This document shows positions 9,651-18,761 of a stretch of DNA of 64,000 nt, piece by piece; the stretch's first letter is position 1, and each line of letters begins with the position of its first letter. This stretch comes from Bdellovibrionales bacterium (GTDB lineage: Bacteria; Bdellovibrionota; Bdellovibrionia; Bdellovibrionales; JAKFYE01): contig JAKFYE010000015.1 of the NCBI GenBank assembly GCA_021731045.1, positions 62,001 through 126,000 on the forward strand, read 5' to 3'. The notes beneath the pieces are model-generated. The model saw nothing but the letters and a program-made list of their open reading frames with translations. It ran no database searches and was not told the DNA's origin. The position numbers and the translations under genes are program-made.

Positions 9651-9680
9651 TTGACAAGCTGTGGCGTCCTGGCCTAGTGT
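9651..9680 (+). promoter_or_regulatory. Likely sigma-70 promoter of the phaR-like gene
   Basis: TTGACA (9651-9656) and TAGTGT (9675-9680) are separated by 18 bases. This places transcription start near 9687, about 55 bases before the gene. The -35 is perfect and the -10 is moderate. Confidence 0.45.
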
Positions 9681-9740
9681 CCCCTCGTTAAAAACACCCG
9701 GATTGAAAAGACCTTTCGGGATTATCGGGGGAGGCAGAAT

Positions 9741-10277
9741 TTGGACAACCAAACTAATACAACGGGGTCAGTTATGACTACAGGTCCTAAGATTATAAAG
9801 CGTTATCAAAACAGAAAGCTCTACGACACACAACAGAGCTGCTATGTAACACTCGACGACATCGCGAAAATGATTCGCACAGATGAAGAAGTCACTGTTG
9901 TCGACAACAAGACAAAGCGCGACATCACCGCTTCTACTTTGTCACAGATTATTTTCGAAGCTGAGAAAAAAGCGGGCGATTACGCTCCTCTTTCTGTACT
10001 TCGCGAAATCATCCAACACGAAAACGGAAGTATGTCAGGATACCTTGCAAAACTTGGTGTCTTTACTGCTGAGAAGAAACAACAAGAACGCGAACAACGT
10101 GCTCTTGATTTCGTTGAAAACACTCAACAACGTTCTTCTTACGATGACGTGAAATCAACTCTTGATGCGCGTATTTCAAATGCCGCAGAAAAGACATCTT
10201 CTTACGACAGTAAGAATTTTGATTCTGAGCCAACTCCAGAACTTCCTGGAGCTAACCGCAACACAGCTTCAAACTAA
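9741..10277 (+). CDS. phaR: PhaR-type polyhydroxyalkanoate synthesis regulator
   Basis: The 178-residue reading begins at TTG after GGGGGAGG; an ATG at 9774 would remove eleven residues and also keep the domain. The N-terminal domain (IIKRYQNRKLYDTQ, YVTLDDIAKMI, TKRDITASTLSQIIFEAE) is the PHB/PHA accumulation regulator DNA-binding domain. The acidic, Ser-rich tail (about 110-178) is disordered. PhaR repressors sense PHA granules and control phasin genes. No PHA synthase or phasin is in the window, so the target is inferred from family only. A strong terminator follows. Confidence 0.85.
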   Translation: MDNQTNTTGSVMTTGPKIIKRYQNRKLYDTQQSCYVTLDDIAKMIRTDEEVTVVDNKTKRDITASTLSQIIFEAEKKAGDYAPLSVLREIIQHENGSMSGYLAKLGVFTAEKKQQEREQRALDFVENTQQRSSYDDVKSTLDARISNAAEKTSSYDSKNFDSEPTPELPGANRNTASN

Positions 10278-10295
10278 TTATTATTCGTTTGAACA

Positions 10296-10343
10296 AAGCA
10301 ACAAATAAACCCTTAGTGAGGACCACTAGGGGTTTTTTGTTGC
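10296..10343 (+). terminator. Rho-independent terminator after phaR
   Basis: The stem AAACCCTTAGTG / CACTAGGGGTTT with a short loop is followed by a T-run. An outer GCAACAAA / TTTGTTGC pair extends it. It lies 20-65 bases after the phaR stop. Confidence 0.85.
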
Positions 10344-10455
10344 TTGCTAGAGCCTGTCTCATAAATACTCGCTGCTGCGACAGCCTTTAATTAAAGTTAA
10401 ATAAAGATAACAACGATGTGCACCTTTGACGGATGATTGATAACACGTCAGACTT

Positions 10456-11016
10456 ATGAGTATGAACAGACTTTTTTTACTTTATGTCCTCTTATTTTGT
10501 TCATCCTCTATGGCTCTTAATACAGGCGATATGCGGCTCGGGATCCAAGCTGGTCAAGTTGGCTTACTTCAAGATGTGGGAGGCCGCTCCGGGAACGCTG
10601 TCGGCTTTGGAGCCTTCTTTAATTTTGCAGCGTCTGAAGATTTGATGTTTGAAATTGGCTATCTCTCAAGTCAACATACGCGATTGTCCCACTCTGAAGT
10701 TCCGATTGGGATTAACTACTATTTTGAAAACAGCGAAAAACTCGCGTACCAAGCTTTAGCTGGCGCCACTTTTATCTCACACTCCCTTCAAGAACATCCC
10801 GTCGATCTGAGCAGCTCAGGCTTCGGTCTTTATATCGGGGCGGGTTTAGATCTCGATGTCTCCAATTCGCTTAAGTCAGGCGTGCAATTACGCTACGTAA
10901 AAGGCTTCGAACAAACCGTTCAACTCGCAACCGGAGAGCGTATCGCCTCGATCCAAGACCACTACACCCTCATGCTCCGCCTCGCCTACGAATTCCCCGC
11001 AAATATGGGAAAGTAA
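10456..11016 (+). CDS. Outer-membrane beta-barrel protein
   Basis: The protein has 186 residues with a signal peptide (LFLLYVLLFCSSSMALN, cleavage near residue 21). The mature chain is made of alternating amphipathic strands (GFGAFFNFAASEDLMFEIGY, YIGAGLDLDVS, LMLRLAYEF) that suggest an 8-stranded OmpA/OmpW-like barrel. No specific family is recognised. The start was chosen at the first ATG; a second ATG two codons later is equally possible. The gene is alone between the phaR terminator and a long palindromic element. Confidence 0.6.
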   Translation: MSMNRLFLLYVLLFCSSSMALNTGDMRLGIQAGQVGLLQDVGGRSGNAVGFGAFFNFAASEDLMFEIGYLSSQHTRLSHSEVPIGINYYFENSEKLAYQALAGATFISHSLQEHPVDLSSSGFGLYIGAGLDLDVSNSLKSGVQLRYVKGFEQTVQLATGERIASIQDHYTLMLRLAYEFPANMGK

Positions 11017-11136
11017 GTTCAACTTTAAATTCAACTTACCGACAAAAAAACAAACCCACATAACAACCTATAAACTCCTTTAAATCTCTGCGCCCAAAAA
11101 CTCGCGACGCCTACATTGTCATGTTAAAGTTAGGGG

Positions 11137-11292
11137 GAATTTTGGAGTCTTACCTTGATATCTTCTAAAACCAGGATTGAACGCGCGGTGGACGCAGTCC
11201 ACTCGCGGCCACGATGGCCTCGAGAGCGCGTTCATGCGCCCAGGGAGGGGCGCCCTGGTTTTAGAAGATATCAAGGTAAGACTCCAAAATTC
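11137..11292. repeat. Long palindromic element, copy 1 (39-bp perfect arms, 78-nt core)
   Basis: Positions 11137-11175 and 11254-11292 are perfect inverted complements (39 of 39). The 78-nt core between them carries nested small hairpins (GGTGGAC/GTCCAC and GGCCA/TGGCC). Read on the minus strand the core starts GCGCCCCTCC and ends CGCGTTCAAT, matching the core of the copy near 23.4 kb in length and in many positions. The element lies between convergent genes and would form a very stable RNA hairpin on either strand. A smaller inverted repeat (11013-11039) overlaps the preceding stop codon. Nothing else was seen in this gap. Confidence 0.85.
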
Positions 11293-11311
11293 TTAGAGCA
11301 AAGGAGCGGGG

Positions 11312-12610
11312 CTATTTAAAGGAGCGCCAAGTGAGGAATATTTTTTTGCGTGGGAAGATTTCGATTTCTTTTTCACTCATAGTTTCGCCCGTTAGTTCTC
11401 CGCTTGAGCCGAGCGCCGAAGCGTGGACTTTGTATTTTCCGGCTTTTACAAATTGACGAGAAATTTGAAAAGTTTCAGGTAACGTTGACCAATGTCGAAG
11501 ATCCGCTTGGTCGGCAACGTTCATCGCGATCCAAGCTATGTCTCCTAACAGTTTATTTTTTTGACGAATTTGATCTGACACTACGGCTTTCGCGGCAATG
11601 CCTCCAATTTTTTTAGCAATCATGGCCCCGTACTCATCATTTAAAGTTTTCATCGCCGTGTCCGTAATGTTAAAAATTCTTTCAGTTCTCGCGACAAACT
11701 TTTCGTTTGCCTCGGCACCTGATGCGATGGGAATAAGTTCGACTTGGGCGGCAATCCCGCTCGTCATCCGTGCATAAATATGGGGAATTCGTGGAAATCC
11801 AGGGTCAGGTCTTTTTTGAGGGCCTAAACCTTGTTGATAAATAAAAACAAGTTCGCCCACCTCTTTGTCATCTCGCTGTTTTTCGGACTCGGTATCTTTA
11901 AACGTGGACTTCCATTGCTTGAACTCATCGGGTCTTTGTGCACGTTTAGCTCCCCAAATAAGGTCTTTGCGAACGGGTAAAAAACTTGGCGCCAGATCGT
12001 ACGTATTTTTATAATCGATGTACATGTCATCCCATTTACGGTCGTTTTCCCAAATAATCGCTGATAAATAACGTGCAAATGGGTTTTGGGTATAATCACG
12101 CTTGGCTTCGTTTTTAAATTTATAAAGAATTTCATTCACCCGTCGTGCTTCAACTGCGGCGTCTTCGTATTTTCCGACCATGAGGTAGTTGATAGCCAGA
12201 TAGACGTTAACTAAAACTTTTTCGAAGTCATCACCCTTATATTGAATCAGACTGTCATTGATAAGAAACGAACCGGCGATACGAGAAATGCTGTGGTAAT
12301 CTTTAATTTCAACCATATCGTATGCTTTTTGAAAGACATTGATACTCTCTTCGAACTTTCCTGCTTCGTGCAATGCGATTCCATACTCTAAGAGGTAGAC
12401 TAATTGATCGTTGCCTTCGGTCTCAGCTTGAGGCTTAAGAATTTCAGCCGCGCCGAGAGCGTCATGATTGACAAGCATATTGAAGGGTTTGTTGATTTTA
12501 GTTTGATAGCTTGAACACGCACTCAAAACCAACACCGATAAAAAACAAAAAAAGGCCCTGATTGAAGAGCCTTTGGGTGTGGAATTATTTAAGTTCACTG
12601 CCGTTTGCAC
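11312..12610 (-). CDS. Lipoprotein with TPR-like repeats, partner of LpoB (COG3014-like)
   Basis: The protein has 432 residues with a leader ending LSVLVLSACSS (lipobox Cys near residue 32). The N-terminal half is helical with TPR-like pairs (LLEYGIALHEAGKFEESINVF, LVNVYLAINYLMVGKYEDA). The C-terminal part (GLGPQKRPDPGFPRIPHI, GGIAAKAVVSDQIR, ADLRHWSTLPETFQISR) fits the uncharacterised lipoprotein family commonly encoded beside LpoB. It starts seven bases after lpoB. A role with LpoB in controlling peptidoglycan synthases or an outer-membrane assembly is inferred from this pairing. Confidence 0.65.
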   Translation of the reverse strand: MQTAVNLNNSTPKGSSIRAFFCFLSVLVLSACSSYQTKINKPFNMLVNHDALGAAEILKPQAETEGNDQLVYLLEYGIALHEAGKFEESINVFQKAYDMVEIKDYHSISRIAGSFLINDSLIQYKGDDFEKVLVNVYLAINYLMVGKYEDAAVEARRVNEILYKFKNEAKRDYTQNPFARYLSAIIWENDRKWDDMYIDYKNTYDLAPSFLPVRKDLIWGAKRAQRPDEFKQWKSTFKDTESEKQRDDKEVGELVFIYQQGLGPQKRPDPGFPRIPHIYARMTSGIAAQVELIPIASGAEANEKFVARTERIFNITDTAMKTLNDEYGAMIAKKIGGIAAKAVVSDQIRQKNKLLGDIAWIAMNVADQADLRHWSTLPETFQISRQFVKAGKYKVHASALGSSGELTGETMSEKEIEIFPRKKIFLTWRSFK

Positions 12611-12617
12611 AATGGAG

Positions 12618-13226
12618 TTATATTCCTACACTTTTCTTCTTAAATAATTTTCGCATTTGTTTGTTGTCTGTCCAAACGATGACTCCAGTTTTAAGATTCG
12701 TGAGGTTAAGTGTGACCTTGTAATAAACAGTTTTGTCTTTACCGACTTCTTGAACGATAGAATCTAAGCGCCCGTTGATGATGTAGTCTGCGCCGGCTTG
12801 ACCTCCTGGCCCTTTCTTTGATTCTTCTGCAACCATGCCAGAGTTTTGATAGTCGTACTCACCTTTAATATCTTCGCGCGCTTCTTTATCAATAAACTGT
12901 ACGTCGCCTGTTTTTGAAAGCTCCACTCGCACCATATCCATAACACTTTGTGTGTCGATATGTTCTGTGGTTTTGTTTTGAAGTTGCGTGACCATGACTA
13001 GTGGAGGCTTTGGTGCTTTCGCAATCGCTCGATGTCCCAGCATACTTTTTACGAGTGACTCCACAACGTTTTGCATGTCGGTTTCAGACCAACGGTCATT
13101 GAGATTGTTTTCGTTTTGAACATTATCGTAATCGCCCTTAGTAAATTGTTTCGGTCCACATCCCGATAACAAAGTCATTGCGATCGCAATAGAAATACCC
13201 AGTAATGATTTTGCACAATTTTTCAT
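12618..13226 (-). CDS. lpoB: Penicillin-binding protein activator LpoB
   Basis: The protein has 202 residues with leader and lipobox (TLLSGCG, Cys near residue 23). The mature domain has PPLVMVTQLQNKTTEHIDT, GDVQFIDKEAREDI, GADYIINGRLDSI and GVIVWTDNKQMRKLFKK, the LpoB/CsgG-like fold. In enterobacteria LpoB is an outer-membrane lipoprotein that reaches through murein to activate PBP1B. A class A PBP is encoded in this window at 33.6 kb but not next to it. AAGGAGAA lies just before the ATG. It is the first gene of a pair with the TPR-like lipoprotein. Confidence 0.85.
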   Translation of the reverse strand: MKNCAKSLLGISIAIAMTLLSGCGPKQFTKGDYDNVQNENNLNDRWSETDMQNVVESLVKSMLGHRAIAKAPKPPLVMVTQLQNKTTEHIDTQSVMDMVRVELSKTGDVQFIDKEAREDIKGEYDYQNSGMVAEESKKGPGGQAGADYIINGRLDSIVQEVGKDKTVYYKVTLNLTNLKTGVIVWTDNKQMRKLFKKKSVGI

Positions 13227-13353
13227 TTTAAAATTCTCCTTAAAAAATGAACGATGAATTCTGATTGTAATGGTGGAAATTAGAGCGCAGCAAGAGGCGC
13301 GTGGTGCGCAGCGAGTCTTCGCATCTATACAAGATCATTATGTTTCAAAGGTC

Positions 13354-13368
13354 GTCTCAGATTGAGAC
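13354..13368. promoter_or_regulatory. GTCTCA-N3-TGAGAC palindrome, proposed activator site
   Basis: GTCTCAGATTGAGAC is a perfect 6-bp inverted repeat with a 3-base spacer. It is centred about 92 bases upstream of a sigma-54-like promoter. The same word occurs at 31770, 40943 and (one mismatch) 50082. Confidence 0.6.
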
Positions 13369-13451
13369 ATTAATAACTGTTTTGATTATTTGAAGTCGTA
13401 CACTCTTTAGACAATGACGCTCCTCCTGGAGGCCCTTAAATGCCGTTCGGC

Positions 13452-13468
13452 TGGTCAATATTGTGCAT
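13452..13468 (+). promoter_or_regulatory. Candidate sigma-54 promoter
   Basis: GG (13453) and GC (13465) are exactly ten bases apart in TGGTCAATATTGTGCAT, keeping the invariant -24/-12 dinucleotides. The predicted start near 13478 leaves a short leader containing GGGAGGA before the ATG. The flanking consensus is weaker than at 31897 and 49981. Confidence 0.5.
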
Positions 13469-13492
13469 TTACTGAGGTGAGGGAGGACAAAG

Positions 13493-13948
13493 ATGAAATA
13501 CGTAATATTAGCCATATCTTATTTTATGTCTCTTCCTAGCCTTGCGGACTCTGCAAAACCTAATGTCAATTATCACTTACGTAAAATGCAAACCGTTATA
13601 GATTCGCGAGCGTCATCTGCTCGAATTCAAAAGATCCGAGTCGATCAAACTAATTTTCAATCCCAAGAAAACGCTCCTGTTAACAGCGCCAGTTTTGGTA
13701 TTGGAGATGAATATGTCCCGAATGATTCTTTATCCGAAAACACAGCTCAAGTTTCTCGGCCTTCATACACAACTGCCGAAGAAAAGGTTCGTGACGAATT
13801 GGCCCGACGACGCATTACCAACATCGAAGAAAAATCATCTCCAAACGAAAACGCAGATTTTATTAGAGAATTTAAAGAAAATGCCGCGTCTCGAGGTGTT
13901 CAGTTAGAAGTTGATCCTGTCACCTATGAAGTGCGGAAAGTGAGATAG
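13493..13948 (+). CDS. Secreted protein of unknown function
   Basis: The protein has 151 residues. An N-terminal signal peptide (YVILAISYFMSLPSLADS) is followed by a hydrophilic, probably disordered chain with charged patches (EEKVRDELARRRITNIEEK) and a short structured end (RGVQLEVDPVTYEVRKVR). GGGAGGA sits seven bases before the ATG. It is preceded by the palindrome/sigma-54 promoter pair, so it is probably activated by the sigma-54 system. It is followed three bases later by another secreted small protein. No family is recognised. Confidence 0.7.
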   Translation: MKYVILAISYFMSLPSLADSAKPNVNYHLRKMQTVIDSRASSARIQKIRVDQTNFQSQENAPVNSASFGIGDEYVPNDSLSENTAQVSRPSYTTAEEKVRDELARRRITNIEEKSSPNENADFIREFKENAASRGVQLEVDPVTYEVRKVR

Positions 13949-13950
13949 CT

Positions 13951-14202
13951 ATTAAAAAGTTACTGCTTTTACTCAGCATAATTTCTTTCTCGATGATCGC
14001 ATCGCAATTCTCGCTTGCCAATGCCGAAAACCCTGCAGATCTATTTCTTCAAATCGTAGAAATTAATAAACCTAGCTCACATACTGAAAAAACAAACACG
14101 GAGATCTATAGCAACAGCGCGGATCTAACAGACGACACGGCATACCGCGCGAGTGCTCCCACATCAATAACGCCTCCGAACAAAACTCGTCTCGAAAATT
14201 AA
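13951..14202 (+). CDS. Second small secreted protein, probably started at ATT
   Basis: From ATT at 13951 the frame encodes 83 residues. It begins with (M)KKLLLLLSIISFSMIASQ followed by FSLANA and then ENPADLF, a textbook Sec signal peptide with AxA cleavage. The only in-frame ATG (13993) would cut away the Lys-Lys n-region and most of the hydrophobic core. The ATT sits two bases after the stop of the preceding gene, so translation may restart there by coupling. The mature part is short, Ser/Thr-rich and unrecognised. Confidence 0.5.
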   Translation: MKKLLLLLSIISFSMIASQFSLANAENPADLFLQIVEINKPSSHTEKTNTEIYSNSADLTDDTAYRASAPTSITPPNKTRLEN

Positions 14203-14255
14203 CTAACAGTGTCCCGCAAATCGAGTGTCAAACTGAAGAAAAACCTAGCACAAGT

Positions 14256-16244
14256 TTATTTACTAATTGGCGATCCATCCAACGGGAGAAATATCGAAAA
14301 TTCGGTGCCCTGACCTATTTTAGATTCCACGCGAATTTCGCCGCCGTGTCTTTGAATAATTCCGTAAGAGATACTGAGGCCCAAGCCTGTACCCTCACCG
14401 ACGGGTTTCGTCGTGAAGAACGGGTCAAATATTTTTTCTATTGTTTTGTCGGTCATACCTTTTCCAGAGTCTTTAATACTGATGATAGCAAAATCTTTAT
14501 TAATGCTCGTATGAATCCAAATGTCTCCCTCACCCTCGATCGCTTGGGCGGCATTCGAGAGGATATTCATAAATACTTGATTGATTTGACTCGAAAAACA
14601 TTTGATGAGAGGTAATTCTTCAAACGTTTTATGCACTCGAATTCGATTCTTTAATTCTCCCGAGAGAAGCTGCAATGTATTTTCGAGGGATTCGTTCACG
14701 TCGATATCTTTAACTTGAGCTTCATCGAGTCTTGAAAAGTTGCGCAAGCTCACGACGATATCGCGCACACGTCGAGCTCCGTCTTCACAAGATTTAATGA
14801 GTCGGGGCATGTCCTCAAGAATATAGTCATACTCTTCTTCTTTTTTTGTTTTATCTAAATTTTTAGGATTATGCTCGGCTACATCTAAAAGCTTAGTTAG
14901 ACGTTCTGAATAATCTTTAAGATGAGCCATGTTGCTATAGATAAAGCCTATAGGGTTATTCAACTCGTGTGCAACGCCAGCAACCAATTGACCCAAACTG
15001 ACCATCTTTGCGGAGTGAACAAGTTGCGCTTGTGTTTCCTGCAAGTCATGATTGAGTCGTTCCAGCTCTTGGATCTTCATTTCAAGGGCCGTTTTCGCTT
15101 CGGCCACTTTAAGTGACATCTTATTAAAGCTATCTGTTAAGAGTCCGATTTCGGTATCACTTTCGATTGTAATTTGGGTTCCAAATTTTCCACTGGCAAT
15201 TTTTTGCGCAGCTTCGACTAGATTATTCAGTGGTTTTAAGACAAGGTTTGAGGCTGCCAGCAAAGTCAAAACTAGTAAAATAATAATGACCCCGACAACG
15301 GTAAAGAGAGCACGAGTAATAACTTTTGTCGCGTTCATAACATCGCGCTTCGACGCCGCTAAACCCAAGAGAATAGAATTGTCACCTTCGGTAAGAGGTT
15401 GAATTTTAACCGCATAAGCCACATCTTGGCTGCTGACTTCAAAAAACGAATTCTTTGATTCGCCAATTTTATCTGCAAAAAATGTTTTTGGATACAGCAT
15501 AAGATTTTCGGACGTTGAAACTCGAACTCTAGCATCCTTATCTAAAAGAAAAATGTCGAGATTCAAGCGCTTCTTCATGCTTTGAAGATAACCCCTATCA
15601 ATACTAATAATCTCTTCTAAGAAACCGACAGGCTTTGCTTTTTTTGAAAGTATTTTTGTGTAAACGATTAATTCCAATTGTCCTGTCGGGCGATCAAAAT
15701 CACGAAATTTTATTTGCATCGAACTTTCAAGTTGCTTAAGCGAAGATTCGCGTAAATAAACATCTCCCGCTTCAAGGTTTGTTTGGCTCTTAACTTCGCC
15801 AGCCCCTGAACGCGTGAGCGCAACTACGAGGCGCCCCTCACTGTTAAATAACGACATGCGCGAAACTGAATAGTTTTTCATCCATCCTTGAAGAAGACGA
15901 CGCGCATTGGGAATCGACGCCGTCGACATTTCGTAAATTAGTGAGGCATCTGATGCATGTAAATTACTGTGCGTAGATAAATAATTTTCGAGATCACTAA
16001 ACATCACGCTAATCTCACGTGAATTACCACGCAAACGTTTATAGAGTTCTTCATCAATGGCGCTTTCAAATTGCACCATCGAATATCCTGTTACAAAAAC
16101 GAGCGGAACAATTGAAAATAGCAAAAACCAAAGTGTTAAAATGCTACGAAGTGACTTTGCCGGCCGACGACGAGTCTCTTTTACAGGAGTTTCTGTAGGC
16201 TCAATGACTCTCTTCTTCTTGTTCTTGCGATTCAGTATTTTCAT
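14256..16244 (-). CDS. Membrane sensor histidine kinase
   Basis: The protein has 662 residues. TM1 is at about 33-55 (LTLWFLLFSIVPLVFVTGYS). A periplasmic dCache-like sensor follows (about 60-305), then TM2 at about 310-332, HAMP (334-385) and a coiled coil. The HisKA domain has the phosphorylatable His426 in VAGVAHELNNP. The HATPase has an NAAQA N-box, DSGKGM and GEGTGLGLSI. No response regulator is adjacent, so it is an orphan kinase. Its 5' end overlaps the anti-sigma-like gene by 44 bases, placing it in the mreB operon. This suggests envelope sensing, which is an inference. Confidence 0.9.
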   Translation of the reverse strand: MKILNRKNKKKRVIEPTETPVKETRRRPAKSLRSILTLWFLLFSIVPLVFVTGYSMVQFESAIDEELYKRLRGNSREISVMFSDLENYLSTHSNLHASDASLIYEMSTASIPNARRLLQGWMKNYSVSRMSLFNSEGRLVVALTRSGAGEVKSQTNLEAGDVYLRESSLKQLESSMQIKFRDFDRPTGQLELIVYTKILSKKAKPVGFLEEIISIDRGYLQSMKKRLNLDIFLLDKDARVRVSTSENLMLYPKTFFADKIGESKNSFFEVSSQDVAYAVKIQPLTEGDNSILLGLAASKRDVMNATKVITRALFTVVGVIIILLVLTLLAASNLVLKPLNNLVEAAQKIASGKFGTQITIESDTEIGLLTDSFNKMSLKVAEAKTALEMKIQELERLNHDLQETQAQLVHSAKMVSLGQLVAGVAHELNNPIGFIYSNMAHLKDYSERLTKLLDVAEHNPKNLDKTKKEEEYDYILEDMPRLIKSCEDGARRVRDIVVSLRNFSRLDEAQVKDIDVNESLENTLQLLSGELKNRIRVHKTFEELPLIKCFSSQINQVFMNILSNAAQAIEGEGDIWIHTSINKDFAIISIKDSGKGMTDKTIEKIFDPFFTTKPVGEGTGLGLSISYGIIQRHGGEIRVESKIGQGTEFSIFLPLDGSPISK

Positions 16245-17208
16245 TTTTCTCTATGGTCGTAGTGGTTTGTAACCATAGAATAAGACGGATTGTTCCTTGA
16301 GGCATAACCCTTCCATGAGGCTCTTTCACAATCCGGACTGGCCCAAAGTTTTGCATAAAGGCTTTGAGTTCTTCAAGATTAGTTTCAGGCAACGTAAAGT
16401 GAAAATAACGACCTTGTGCACGACGCCAGCCAAGCTCGACCTCTCCAGCCTTTTCACCACCTAAAGTTAAAATCTTTTGTGCCATTTGAGGTGAAATTTC
16501 ATCCACGTTTTTTGCATTCATATAAACGCGAAAAATTTCGCCTTTAGGTCTGACTTCTTTTTTAGCGATCAAAGTTGTGGTGGTTGTTGAAACTGTCGGT
16601 TGCTTTGTGGGAGCCGGCGATGATTGATCCTGATTTTGATTTGAGTACATATTAAACACAGATGTAGGCAAAATCGGCTGAAGAGTCGTTGAAGGACCAT
16701 ACGGCACGCCTTCTTTTGCAGTCGTCTCCACGTTTTGTGCAACTTGCAATGTTGTGGTCGTTGTTACACTCGACTGTCCATTTTCTTCATCATTTTGATT
16801 TGCTTTTTCTCTAGTGATGTCTACCAGCGTATAGGCGGCTGGTTTGTTCCAAGGCAAATACTCTTTAGGAATGCTAATAACGGTAGCCCCCACAAAAACT
16901 ACAACAACAAGCGACTCGACAGATAAACGTAGAGGCATGGGAAGTTTCTTCCAGGCATCTAAATAATCCTGAAAACCTTTTGGTGGTTTTTGAAGGTCCG
17001 AAAGAAATGGCTGCGAAATTTGTGTCGATCTTAAAGCTTGGCTATACTTAATACCTTCTTTTAAGGCGCGAAGATCATCACGAACATCTTCGCTTTCGGC
17101 TAAACATTCTTCTACAGCTTTGGTGCGCTCTTGATCCAAACGACCTTGAACATAATCGTAAAGTAGCTCACGACATAAGAAATCACTTAGGACGCGTTTT
17201 TTAGGCAA
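16201..17208 (-). CDS. Anti-sigma-factor-like single-pass membrane protein with poly-Thr linkers
   Basis: The protein has 335 residues. The N-terminal helical part (CRELLYDYVQGRLDQE, VEECLAESEDVRDDL) resembles the cytoplasmic anti-sigma domain, but the zinc-binding His/Cys set is not complete. One TM lies at about 95-112 (LSVESLVVVVFVGATVISI). The periplasmic part has runs of four to five threonines (SVTTTTTLQ, STTTTTLI, LQTTTTIEK) in a disordered linker around a compact domain (about 235-320). The start overlaps the stop of the sigma-like gene by eight bases, the usual layout for a sigma/anti-sigma pair. Confidence 0.6.
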   Translation of the reverse strand: MPKKRVLSDFLCRELLYDYVQGRLDQERTKAVEECLAESEDVRDDLRALKEGIKYSQALRSTQISQPFLSDLQKPPKGFQDYLDAWKKLPMPLRLSVESLVVVVFVGATVISIPKEYLPWNKPAAYTLVDITREKANQNDEENGQSSVTTTTTLQVAQNVETTAKEGVPYGPSTTLQPILPTSVFNMYSNQNQDQSSPAPTKQPTVSTTTTTLIAKKEVRPKGEIFRVYMNAKNVDEISPQMAQKILTLGGEKAGEVELGWRRAQGRYFHFTLPETNLEELKAFMQNFGPVRIVKEPHGRVMPQGTIRLILWLQTTTTIEKNENTESQEQEEESH

Positions 17209-17659
17209 TGCGCTCTCCTAAAGTAATAAGATGTCCTAGTTGGCGAAGACCTCTCCCAACTCGGTAGCGCACGGAGCCGATCGTAAGGCCTAATCCTCCA
17301 GCTATCGTAGCTTCATCAAACTCCAAGATCTGCGAAAGAACGACCGCAACGAGTTCTTCGGAAGTCGACTCCTTATGAAATTGTCTCCACGCGCCTAAAG
17401 AAATTCCGTTGGTCAAAATATAATTAGATTTTGAATTTAAAGAGGCTTTATTTAAAATATGATCGGATTTCATTTTTTCAAAAATAGACGAAATTAAATG
17501 AATGACTATAGACGTGCTTTCGCTCTCAGAAAGAGTATTTTTTTTTAAACGTGAGCGGCATTTTTGAATTGTGAGTTCACACGCTTTTTCAGCCAGCTCT
17601 TCGTCTAAAAGAGTAAGGTAAAAGAACAGCGCCACAGACTTGATCTGTGTTTCGGTCAT
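17201..17659 (-). CDS. Sigma-70-like factor (region 4 recognisable)
   Basis: The protein has 152 residues, short for an ECF factor. The C-terminal EFDEATIAGGLGLTIGSVRY and RVGRGLRQLG form the region-4 helix-turn-helix. The N-terminal region 2 is weak (LFFYLTLLDEELAEKACELT). It lies four bases after mreB and overlaps the membrane anti-sigma-like gene, so it probably answers an envelope signal. With region 2 so divergent it could also be a sigma-like regulator rather than an active factor. Confidence 0.6.
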   Translation of the reverse strand: MTETQIKSVALFFYLTLLDEELAEKACELTIQKCRSRLKKNTLSESESTSIVIHLISSIFEKMKSDHILNKASLNSKSNYILTNGISLGAWRQFHKESTSEELVAVVLSQILEFDEATIAGGLGLTIGSVRYRVGRGLRQLGHLITLGERIA

Positions 17660-17663
17660 TGCG

Positions 17664-18731
<1,068 letters not shown>

Positions 18732-18733
18732 TT

Positions 18734-18761
18734 AGTGTACGGGACGAAACAAGAGTGTCAA
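18734..18761 (-). promoter_or_regulatory. Sigma-70 promoter of mreB
   Basis: On the minus strand TTGACA (18761-18756) and TACACT (18739-18734) are separated by 16 bases. Transcription would begin near 18727, giving a leader of about 23 bases to the mreB ATG. The -35 abuts the stop codon of the preceding nucleosidase gene. Confidence 0.7.
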
